From the NCBI GenBank assembly GCA_037013495.1, contig CM072801.1, positions 77,237,816-77,301,815 of the forward strand: 64,000 bases of DNA, in the 5' to 3' direction. Each line of letters starts with the position of its first letter. Positions within the stretch are counted from its first letter, which is position 1. The notes below the pieces were generated by a model. The model was not told the origin of the DNA. It did no database searches and saw only the letters and a program-made list of their open reading frames with translations. The stretch comes from Hippophae tibetana. Taxonomy: Eukaryota > Streptophyta > Magnoliopsida > Rosales > Elaeagnaceae. The position numbers and the translations under genes were made by a program. Below, piece after piece: positions 54,681-64,000 of this stretch.

Positions 54681-55306
54681 CCAGATTCTTTACCAAAAGG
54701 ATATAAGTCATATGGAATCATAGCCATCGTTTCTGAAAATAGGTTCTCTACATGCTTCTATCCGTTTTCTAATGTTATATTTTTACAAAACATCATTATA
54801 TGATTGTTTATTGTGTTTTTGAGTCATAAATCACCTAAAATAGAAGGAATTTTCCCCATCATGTCTTGCATTTTCTTTGAATATTTTTGTCGTTGTTTTC
54901 GTCATTGGATTTATTTTTGCATTTTGTTGTTAATTTATTTATGTGTTTAATTTCTCTTTTTTCTTCTAAAAAACAAGAGATTTGTTGCAATTAACAGTTT
55001 CGAAATATATCTGAAATTTGGTTTGAAACTTTAAACTGTTATAACTTTTAATTCATGCTTCCAAACGATATTATAATGAATCAAATTGAACCTCGTTGCG
55101 AATCCTACAAAGACAACGTATCATTATTTAGTATCTATTTGTTTTTGAACCAAAATTCCTTCATTTAACCCAATTACATACGTCTAAATATTTGGTCTTA
55201 CCATATGGAGTTGTTTTAGGTTCTTGTTCCTTAAGCTTCAATTACCATCATCTTAACCACATTCATAGTTATTCAATCGTTCCTAGTTCTTGGTGTTCCT
55301 ATATTC
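54030..55306. repeat. HOR block 7, copy 5: deletion form (P/Q)-R (1277 bp)
   Basis: Only two monomers are present: a P/Q fusion at 54030-54680 and R at 54681-55306. The unit is shorter than 1930 bp by 653 bp, one Q monomer length. The R monomer has a private 'catgcttccaaacg' near 55056. Confidence 0.93.
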
Positions 55307-57236
55307 CCAGATTCTTCGCCTAAAGTATATAAGTCATATGGAATCATAGCCATGGTTTCTGAAAATAGGTTCTCTACATGCTTCTAACCATTTTCAAATG
55401 TTATATTTTTACAAAACATCATTATTTGATTGTTTATTGTGTTTTTGAGTCATAAATAACCTAAAATAGAAGGAATTTGCCCCATCAAGTCTTGCATTTT
55501 CTTTGAATATTTTTGTCGTTGTTTTCGTCATTTTATTTCTTTTTGCATTTTGTTGGGAATTCTTCCTATCATTTTCTTGTTAATTTATTTATGTGTTTAA
55601 TTTCTCTTTGTTCTTCTAAAAAACAAGAGAGTTGTTGCAATTAACAGTTCTGAAATATATCTGAAATTTGGTTTGAAACTTTAAACTGTTATAACTTTTA
55701 ATTCATGCATCCAAATGACTATTATAATGAATCAAATTGAACCTCGTTGCGAATCCTACAAAGACAACGTATCATTATTTAGTATCTATTTGTTTTTGAA
55801 CCAAAATTCTTTCATTTAACCCAATTACATATGTCTAAATATTTGGTCTTACCATATGGAGTTGTTTTAGGTTCTTGTTCCTTAAGCTTCAATTACCATC
55901 ATCTTAACCACATTCATAGTTATTCAATCGTTCCTAGTTCTTGGTGTTCCTATATTCCCAGATTCTTCGCCTAAAGTATATAAGTCATATGGAATCATAG
56001 CATTGGTTTCTGAAAATAGGTTCTCTACATGCTTCTAACCATTTTCAAATGTTATATTTTTACAAAACATCATTATTTGATTGTTTATTGTGTTTTTGAG
56101 TCATAAATAACCTAAAATAGAAGGAATTTGCCCCATCAAGTCTTGCATTTTCTTTGAATATTTTTTACTCGTTGTTTTCGTCTTTGGATTTATTTTTGCA
56201 TTTTGCTGGGAATTATTCCTATCATTTTCTTGTTAATTTATTTATGTGTTTAATTTCTCTTTGTTCTTCTAAAAAACAAGAGAGTTGTTGCAATTAACTG
56301 TTTCGAAATATATCTGTAATTTGGTTTGAAACTTTAAACTGTTATAACTTTTAAATCATGCATCCAAACGACTATTATAATGAATCAAATTGAACCTCGT
56401 TGCGAATCCTACAAAGACAATGTAGCATTATTTAATTTCTATTTGTTTTTGAACCAAAATTCCATCATTTAACCCAATTACATACGTCTAAAAATTTGGT
56501 CGTACCATATGGAGTGGTTTTGGGTTCTTGTTCCTTAGGCTTCAATTGCGATCATCTTAACCACATTCGTAGTTATTCATTCGTTCCTATTTCATGGTGT
56601 TCCTATGTTCCCAGATTCTTTACCAAAAGGATATAAGTCATATGGAATCATAGCCATCGTTTCTGAAAATAGGTTCTCTACATGCTTCTATCCGTTTTCT
56701 AATGTTATATTTTTACAAAACATCATTATATGATTGTTTATTGTGTTTTTGAGTCATAAATCACCTAAAATAGAAGGAATTTTCCCCATCATGTCTTGCA
56801 TTTTCTTTGAATATTTTTGTCGTTGTTTTCGTCATTGGATTTATTTTTGCATTTTGTTGTTAATTTATTTATGTGTTTAATTTCTCTTTTTTCTTCTAAA
56901 AAACAAGAGATTTGTTGCAATTAACAGTTTCGAAATATATCTGAAATTTGGTTTGAAACTTTAAACTGTTATAACTTTTAATTCATGCATCCAAACGATA
57001 TTATAATGAATCAAATTGAACCTCGTTGCGAATCCTACAAAGACAACGTATCATTATTTAGTATCTATTTGTTTTTGAACCAAAATTCCTTCATTTAACC
57101 CAATTACATACGTCTAAATATTTGGTCTTACCATATGGAGTTGTTTTAGGTTCTTGTTCCTTAAGCTTCAATTACCATCATCTTAACCACATTCATAGTT
57201 ATTCAATCGTTCCTAGTTCTTGGTGTTCCTATATTC
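55307..57236. repeat. HOR block 7, trimer P-Q-R copy 6 (1930 bp)
   Basis: Monomers start at 55307, 55958 and 56611. It is a full-length copy after the deletion copy, with the same diagnostic indels as copies 1-4. Confidence 0.95.
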
Positions 57237-57887
57237 CCAGATTCTTCGCCTAAAGTATATAAGTCATATGGAATCATAGCCATGGTTTCTGAAAATAGGT
57301 TCTCTACATGCTTCTAACCATTTTCAAATGTTATATTTTTACAAAACATCATTATTTGATTGTTTATTGTGTTTTTGAGTCATAAATAACCTAAAATAGA
57401 AGGAATTTGCCCCATCAAGTCTTGCATTTTCTTTGAATATTTTTGTCGTTGTTTTCGTCATTTTATTTCTTTTTGCATTTTGTTGGGAATTCTTCCTATC
57501 ATTTTCTTGTTAATTTATTTATGTGTTTAATTTCTCTTTGTTCTTCTAAAAAACAAGAGAGTTGTTGCAATTAACAGTTCTGAAATATATCTGAAATTTG
57601 GTTTGAAACTTTAAACTGTTATAACTTTTAATTCATGCATCCAAATGACTATTATAATGAATCAAATTGAACCTCGTTGCGAATCCTACAAAGACAACGT
57701 ATCATTATTTAGTATCTATTTGTTTTTGAACCAAAATTCTTTCATTTAACCCAATTACATACGTCTAAATATTTGGTCTTACCATATGGAGTTGTTTTAG
57801 GTTCTTGTTCCTTAAGCTTCAATTACCATCATCTTAACCACATTCATAGTTATTCAATCGTTCCTAGTTCTTGGTGTTCCTATATTC
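57237..57887. repeat. HOR block 7, final partial copy (P only, 651 bp)
   Basis: A P monomer with 'tacatacgtctaaat' in its tail, where all other P monomers read 'tacatatgtctaaat'. The next monomer begins as Q but changes type near 58090, so block 7 ends here. Confidence 0.9.
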
Positions 57888-59189
57888 CCAGATTCTTCGC
57901 CTAAAGTATATAAGTCATATGGAATCATAGCATTGGTTTCTGAAAATAGGTTCTCTACATGCTTCTAACCATTTTCAAATGTTATATTTTTACAAAACAT
58001 CATTATTTGATTGTTTATTGTGTTTTTGAGTCATAAATAACCTAAAATAGAAGGAATTTGCCCCATCAAGTCTTGCATTTTCTTTGAATATTTTTGTCGT
58101 TGTTTTCGTCATTTGATTTATTTTTGCATTTTGCAGGGAATTATTCCTATCATTTTCTTGTTAATTTATTTATGTGTTTAATTTCTCTTTGTTCTTCTAA
58201 AAAACAAGAGAGTTGTTGCAATTAACAGTTCTGAAATATATCTGAAATTTGGTTTGAAACGTTAAACTGTTATAACTTTTAATTCATGCATCCTAACGAC
58301 TATTATAATGAATCAAATTGAACCTCGTTGCGAATCCTACAAAGACAACGTATCATTATTTAGTATCTATTTGTTTTTGAACCAAAATTCCTTCATTTAA
58401 CCCAATTACATACGTTTAAATATTTGGTCTTACCATATGGAGTTGTTTTTGGTTCTTGTTTCTTAAGCTTCAATTACCATCATCTTAACCACATTCATAG
58501 TTATTGAATCGTTCCTAGTTCTTGGTGTTCCTATATTCCCAGATTCTTCGCCTAAAGGATATAAGTCATATGGAATCATAGCAATTGTTTCTGAAAATAG
58601 GTTCTCTGCATGCTTCTAACCGTTTTCTAATGTTATATTTTTACAAAACATCATTATATGATTGTTTATTGTGTTTTGGATTCATAAATCACCTAAAATA
58701 GAAGGAATTGTCCCCATCAAGTCTTGCATTTTCTTTGAATATTTTTGTCGTCGTTTTCGTCATTGGATTTATTTTTGCATTTTGTTGGGAATTCTTTCTA
58801 TCATTTTCTTGTTAATTTATATATTTGTTTAATTTCTCTTTGTTCTTCTAAAAAACAAGAGAGTTGTTGCAATTAACAGTTTCGAAATATATCTGAAATT
58901 TGGTTTGAAACTTTAAACTGTTATAACTTTTAATTCATGCATCCAAACAACTATTATAATGAATCAAATTGAACCTCATTGCGAATCCTACAAAGACAAC
59001 GTAGCATTATTTAATTTCTATTTGTTTTTGAACCAAAATTCCTTCATTTAACCCAATTACATACGTCTTAATATTTGGTCTTACCATATGGAGTTGTTTT
59101 GGGTTCTTGTTCCTTAGGCTTCAATTACGATCATCTTAACCACATTCATAGTTATTCATTCGTTCCTATTTCTTGGTGTTCCTATATTC
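57888..59189. repeat. HOR block 8, dimer S-T copy 1 (1302 bp)
   Basis: S starts at 57888: Q-like head 'agcattgg', then 'catttgatttatttttgc', 'cagttctgaaatat', 'gaaacgttaaactg', 'catcctaacgac'. T starts at 58539: D-like 'tctctgcatgcttctaacc', 'gttttggattcataaatc', 'tttatatatttgtttaat'. The S head is still Q or P derived ('attcttcgcc'), while copies 2 and 3 read 'attcctcgcc'. Confidence 0.88.
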
Positions 59190-60492
59190 CCAGATTCCTC
59201 GCCTAAAGTATATAAGTCATATGGAATCATAGCATTGGTTTCTGAAAATAGGTTCTCTACATGCTTCTAACCATTTTCAAATGTTATATTTTTACAAAAC
59301 ATCATTATTTGATTGTTTATTGTGTTTTTGAGTCATAAATAACCTAAAATAGAAGGAATTTGCCCCATCAAGTCTTGCATTTTCTTTGAATATTTTTGTC
59401 GTTGTTTTCGTCATTTGATTTATTTTTGCATTTTGCTGGGAATTATTCCTATCATTTTCTTGTTAATTTATTTATGTGTTTAATTTCTCTTTGTTCTTCT
59501 AAAAAACAAGAGAGTTGTTGCAATTAACAGTTCTGAAATATATCTGAAATTTGGTTTGAAACGTTAAACTGTTATAACTTTTAATTCATGCATCCTAACG
59601 ACTATTATAATGAATCAAATTGAACCTCGTTGCGAATCCTACAAAGACAACGTATCATTATTTAGTATCTATTTGTTTTTGAACCAAAATTCCTTCATTT
59701 AACCCAATTACATACGTCTAAATATTTGGTCTTACCATATGGAGTTGTTTTAGGTTCTTGTTCCTTAAGCTTCAATTACCATCATCTTAACCACATTCAT
59801 AGTTATTGAATCGTTCCTAGTTCTTGGTGTTCCTATATTCCCAGATTCTTCGCCTAAAGGATATAAGTCATATGGAATCATAGCAATGGTTTCTGAAAAT
59901 AGGTTCTCTGCATACTTCTAACCGTTTTCTAATGTTATATTTTTACAAAACATCATTATCTGATTGTTTATTGTGTTTTGGATTCATAAATCAACTAAAA
60001 TAGAAGGAATTTTTCCCATCAAGTCTTGCATTTTCTTTGAATATTTTTGTCGTTGTTTTCGTCATTGGATTTATTTTTGCATTTTGTTGGGAATTCTTTC
60101 TATCATTTTCTTGTTAATTTATATATTTGTTTAATTTCTCTTTGTTCTTCTAAAAAACAAGAGAGTTGTTGCAATTACCAGTTTCGAAATATATCTGAAA
60201 TTTGGTTTGAAACTTTAAACTGTTATAACTTTTAATTCATGCATCACAAACGACTATTATAATGAATCAAATCGAACCTCGTTGCGAATCCTACAAAGAC
60301 AACGTAGCATTATTTAATTTCTATTTGTTTTTGAACCAAAATTCCTTCATTTAACCCAATTACATACGTCTTAATATTTGGTCTTACCATATGGAGTTGT
60401 TTTGGGTTCTTGTTCCTTAGGCTTCAATTACGATCATCTTAACCACATTCATAGTTATTCATTCGTTCCTATTTCTTGGTGTTCCTATATTC
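59190..60492. repeat. HOR block 8, dimer S-T copy 2 (1303 bp)
   Basis: Monomers start at 59190 and 59841. The T monomer is unusual: from about 60240 to 60280 it has 'gcatcacaaacgac' and 'aaatcgaacc', the form typical of types C, F and G, where the other T monomers read 'gcatccaaac' and 'aaattgaacc'. This looks like a short conversion tract. Other private changes are 'tctctgcatacttc' and 'gcaattaccag'. Confidence 0.88.
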
Positions 60493-61794
60493 CCAGATTC
60501 CTCGCCTAAAGTATATAAGTCATATGGAATCATAGCATTGGTTTCTGAAAATAGGTTCTCTACATGCTTCTAACCATTTTCAAATGTTATATTTTTACAA
60601 AACATCATTATTTGATTGTTTATTGTGTTTTTGAGTCATAAATAACCTAAAATAGAAGGAATTTGCCCCATCAAGTCTTGCATTTTCTTTGAATATTTTT
60701 GTCGTTGTTTTCGTCATTTGATTTATTTTTGCATTTTGCTGGGAATTATTCCTATCATTTTCTTGTTAATTTATTTATGTGTTTAATTTCTCTTTGTTCT
60801 TCTAAAAAACAAGAGAGTTGTTGCAATTAACAGTTCTGAAATATATCTGAAATTTGGTTTGAAACGTTAAACTGTTATAACTTTTAATTCATGCATCCTA
60901 ACGACTATTATAATGAATCAAATTGAACCTCGTTGCGAATCCTACAAAGACAACGTATCATTATTTAGTATCTATTTGTTTTTGAACCAAAATTCCTTCA
61001 TTTAACCCAATTACATACGTCTAAATATTTGGTCTTACCATATGGAGTTGTTTTAGGTTCTTGTTCCTTAAGCTTCAATTACCATCATCTTAACCACATT
61101 CATAGTTATTGAATCGTTCCTAGTTCTTGGTGTTCCTATATTCCCAGATTCTTCGCCTAAAGGATATAAGTCATATGGAATCATAGCAATGGTTTCTGAA
61201 AATAGGTTCTCTGCATGCTTCTAACCGTTTTCTAATGTTATATTTTTACAAAACATCATTATATGATTGTTTATTGTGTTTTGGATTCATAAATCACCTA
61301 AAATAGAAGGAATTTTCCCCATCAAGTCTTGCATTTTCTTTGAATATTTTTGTCGTCGTTTTCGTCATTGGATTTATTTCTGCATTTTGTTGGGAATTCT
61401 TTCTATCATTTTCTTGTTAATTTATATATTTGTTTAATTTCTCTTTGTTCTTCTAAAAAACAAGAGAGTTGTTGCAATTAACAGTTTCGAAATATATCTG
61501 AAATTTGGTTTGAAACTTTAAACTGTTATAACTTTTAATTCATGCATCCAAACGACTATTATAATGAATCAAATTGAACCTCGTTGCGAATCCTACAAAG
61601 ACAACGTAGCATTATTTAATTTCTATTTGTTTTTGAACCAAAATTCCTTCATTTAACCCAATTACATACGTCTTAATATTTGGTCTTACCATATGGAGTT
61701 GTTTTGGGTTCTTGTTCCTTAGGCTTCAATTACGATCATCTAAACCACATTCATAGTTATTCATTCGTTCCTATTTCTTGGTGTTTCTATATTC
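60493..61794. repeat. HOR block 8, dimer S-T copy 3 (1302 bp)
   Basis: Monomers start at 60493 and 61144. S matches 59190 closely. T has a private 'tttatttctgc' near 61374. The run ends where the next monomer starts with 'ggaatcattcccatgg'. Confidence 0.88.
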
Positions 61795-62445
61795 CCAGAT
61801 TCCTCGCCTAAAGGATATAAGTCATATGGAATCATTCCCATGGTTTCTGAAAATAGGTTCTCTACATGCTTCTCTCCGTTTTCTAATGTTATATTTTTAC
61901 AAAACATCATTATTTGATTGTTTATTGTGTTTTTGAGTCATAAATAACCTAAAATAGAAGGAATTTGCCCCATCAAGTCTTGCATTTTCTTTGAATATTT
62001 TTGTCGTTGTTTTCGTCATTGGATTTATTTTTGCATTTTGTTGGGAATTCTACCTATCATTTTCTTGTTAATTTATTTATGTGTTTAATTTCTCTTTGTT
62101 CTTCTAAAAAACAAGAGAGATGTTGCAATTAACAGTTTCGAAATATATCTGAAATTTGGTTTGAAACTTTAAACTGTTATAACTTTTAATTCATGCATCC
62201 AAACGACTATTATAATGAGTCAAATTGAGCCTCGTTGCGAATCCTACAAAGAGAACGTAGCATTATTTAATTTCTCTTTGTTTTTGAACCAAAATTCCTT
62301 CATTTAACTAAATTAAATACGTCTAAATATTTGGTCTTACCATATGGAGTTGTTTTAGGTTCTTGTTACTTAAGCTTCAATTACAATAATCTTAACCACA
62401 TTCATAGTTATTCAATCGTTCCAAGTTCTTGGTGTTTCTATATTC
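61795..62445. repeat. Mosaic monomer with a D-type tail (651 bp)
   Basis: The head reads 'attcctcgcctaaagg' and 'attcccatggtttctg'. The tail carries 'aatgagtcaaattgag', 'acaaagagaacgtag', 'taactaaattaaatacg' and 'ccaagttcttgg', the same combination as the D monomer at 22827-23477. It is followed by an F-like head, as at 23478, so this D-F linkage is repeated about 39 kb away. Confidence 0.8.
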
Positions 62446-64000
62446 CCAGATTCTTCGCCTAAAGGATATAAGCCATATGGAATTATACACATGGTTTCTG
62501 AAAATAGGTTCTCTACATGCTTCTATCCGTTTTCTAATCTTATATTTTTACAAAACATCATTATTTGATTGTTTATTTTGTTTTTGAGTCATAAATCACC
62601 TAAAATAGAAGGAATTTTCCCCATCAAGTCTTACATTTTCTTTGAATATTTTTGTCGTTATTTTCGTCATTTGATTTATTTTTGCATTTTGCTGGGAATT
62701 CTTCCTATCATTTTCTTGTTAATTTATTTATGTGTTTAATTTCTCTTTGTTCTTCTAAAAAACAAGAGAGTTGTTGCAATTAACTGTTCCGAAAAAATAA
62801 CTTAAATTTGGGTTGAAACTTTAAACTGTTATAACTTTTAATTCATGCATCACAAACGACTATTATAATGAATCAAATCGAACCTCGTTGCGAATCCTAC
62901 AAAGACAACGTAGCATTATTTAATTTCTATTTGTTTTTGAACAAAAATTCCATCATATAACCCAATTACATACGTCTAAAAATTTGGTCGTACCATATGG
63001 AGTTGTTTTGGGTTCTTGTTCCTTAGGCTTCAATTACCATCATCTTAACCACATTCATAGTTATTCAATCGTTCCTATTTCTTGGTGTTCCTATATTCCC
63101 AGATTCTTCGCCTAAAGGATATAAATCATATGGAATCATACCTATGGTTTCTGAAAATAGGTTCTCTACACGCTTCTATCCGTTTTCTAATCTTATATTT
63201 TTACAAAACATCATTCTTTGATTGTTTATTTTGTTTTTGAGTCATAAATCACCTAAAATAGAAGGAATTTTCCCCATCAAGTCTTACATTTTCTTTGAAT
63301 ATTTTTGTCGTTATTTTCGTCATTTGATTTATTTTTGCATTTTGCTGGGAATTCTTCCTATTCTTGTTAATTTATTTATGTGTTTAATTTCTCTTTGTTC
63401 TTCTAAAAAACAAGAGAGTTGTTGCAATTAACTGTTCCGAAAAAATAACTTAAATTTGGGTTGAAACTTTAAACTGTTATAACTTTTAATTCATGCATCA
63501 CAAACGACTATTATAACGAATCAAATCGAACCTCGTTGCGAATCCTACAAAGACAACATAGCATTATTTAATTTCTATTTGTTTTTGAACAAAAATTCCA
63601 TCATATAACCCAATTACATACGTCTAAAAATTTGGTCGTACCATATGGAGTTGTTTTGGGTTCTTGTTCCTTAGGCTTCAATTACCGTCATCTTAACCAC
63701 ATTCATAGTTATTCAATCGTTCCTATTTCTTGGTGTTCCTATATTCCCAGATTCTTCGCCTAAAGGATATAAATCATATGGAATCATACCTATGGTTTCT
63801 GAAAATAGGTTCTCTACATGCTTCTATCCGTTTTCTAATCTTATATTTTTACAAAACATCATTCTTTGATTGTTTATTTTGTTTTTGAGTCATAAATCAC
63901 CTAAAATAGAAGGAATTTTCCCCATCAAGTCTTACATTTTCTTTGAATATTTTTGTCCTTATTTTCGTCATTTGATTTATTTTTGCATTTTGCTGGGAAT
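62446..64000. repeat. Monomeric run of the 'gtcttacattttc' type (2.4 monomers, runs off the edge)
   Basis: Monomers start at 62446 (F-like 'aagccatatgg' head, then 'gtcttacattttc'), 63099 (648 bp) and 63747 (254 bp visible). Adjacent monomers are of one type, so no HOR is visible in what remains of the window. The sequence closely matches 16306-17611. The 63099 monomer lacks 5 bp of 'cctatcattttcttg' and reads 'cctattcttg' at about 63357-63366. Confidence 0.88.

Larger units (their letters stand above)
1..64000. repeat. Satellite DNA array, ~652-bp monomer, 98 complete units plus a partial
   Basis: The same unit recurs head to tail with no spacer and no foreign insertion. Landmarks in order are: 'ccagattctt' start; 'catatggaat'; 'ggttctctacatgcttcta'; 'tttttacaaaacatcatt'; 'gagtcataaatcacctaaaa'; 'gggaattcttcc'; 'tttatgtgtttaatttc'; a variable 'gaaaaaataact' zone; 'gactattataatgaatcaaa'; 'gcgaatcctacaaag'; 'aacccaattacatacg'; 'accatatggagttg'; 'aaccacattcatagttatt'. 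The first starts are 1, 653, 1306, 1959, 2611, 3264, 3916, 4568 and 5221; the last are 61795, 62446, 63099 and 63747. All copies lie on one strand. The length, AT-richness and HOR organisation are those of eukaryotic satellites; plant origin is inference. A family name and chromosomal position cannot be read from the window. Confidence 0.97.

Noticed and set aside
1-64000. CENP-B-box-like 17-mer
   Set aside because: I looked for the TTCG....A..CGGG pattern. The monomer has TTCG motifs but no CGGG partner at the required spacing in the units I read.
1-64000. CRISPR array
   Set aside because: The repeats are about 652 bp with no short direct repeats separated by unique spacers, and variation is scattered rather than confined to spacers.
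1-64000. LTR retrotransposon or other transposon insertion
   Set aside because: No primer-binding site, polypurine tract, terminal inverted repeats, target-site duplication or coding domain is seen, and monomer phase is never broken by an insertion.

Overview
The whole window is one uninterrupted tandem satellite DNA array. A repeat unit (monomer) of about 652 bp follows itself head to tail in the same orientation from base 1 to base 64000. Taking the conserved 'ccagattctt'-like motif as the monomer start, I count 98 complete monomers plus a 254-bp partial one at the right edge. Spacing is almost always 650-655 bp, except for a recurring 626-bp deletion variant, one 648-bp monomer and a few small indels. 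The DNA is AT-rich (about 30% G+C by eye on a few lines). I see no protein gene, RNA gene, transposon, CRISPR array, microsatellite or inverted segment. The array runs off both ends, so neither flank is visible.

This is typical of a eukaryotic, most likely plant, centromeric, pericentromeric or subtelomeric satellite in a long-read assembly. I do not recognise the family and cannot name the species. Nothing suggests a bacterium or virus: short open frames recur only because the monomer recurs, many of them start at TTG or GTG, and variant monomers break them.

Monomers fall into sequence types (letters are mine), which are organised into successive higher-order repeats (HORs). (1) 1-9135: trimer A-B-C, about 1957 bp, four full copies and one truncated. 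(2) 9136-17611: hexamer of about 3911 bp, two copies, plus one duplicated monomer. (3) 17612-27391: mixed tetramer, hexamer and pentamer register built from A, B, C', E, D, F, G and H. (4) 27392-38482: tetramer G-H-I-J of 2610 bp in three copies, then a fuller pentamer G-H-I-J-F of 3261 bp. (5) 38483-42399: irregular mixture of G, H and I. (6) 42400-46309: trimer H2-I-H, 1955 bp, two copies. (7) 46310-57887: highly homogeneous trimer P-Q-R, 1930 bp, five full copies, one 1277-bp deletion copy and a partial copy. (8) 57888-61794: dimer S-T, about 1302 bp, three copies. (9) 61795-64000: D/F-like monomers, then simple monomeric copies of a type also seen at 16.3-17.6 kb.

The biological content is evolutionary. 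HORs grow, lose whole monomers by in-register fusion of two neighbouring types, and are overwritten in places by conversion-like tracts. Several junctions can be localised to intervals of about 14-70 bp. I found no convincing new functional system; the most useful signals are these junctions, the nested HOR relationships and the deletion-marked P-Q-R family.
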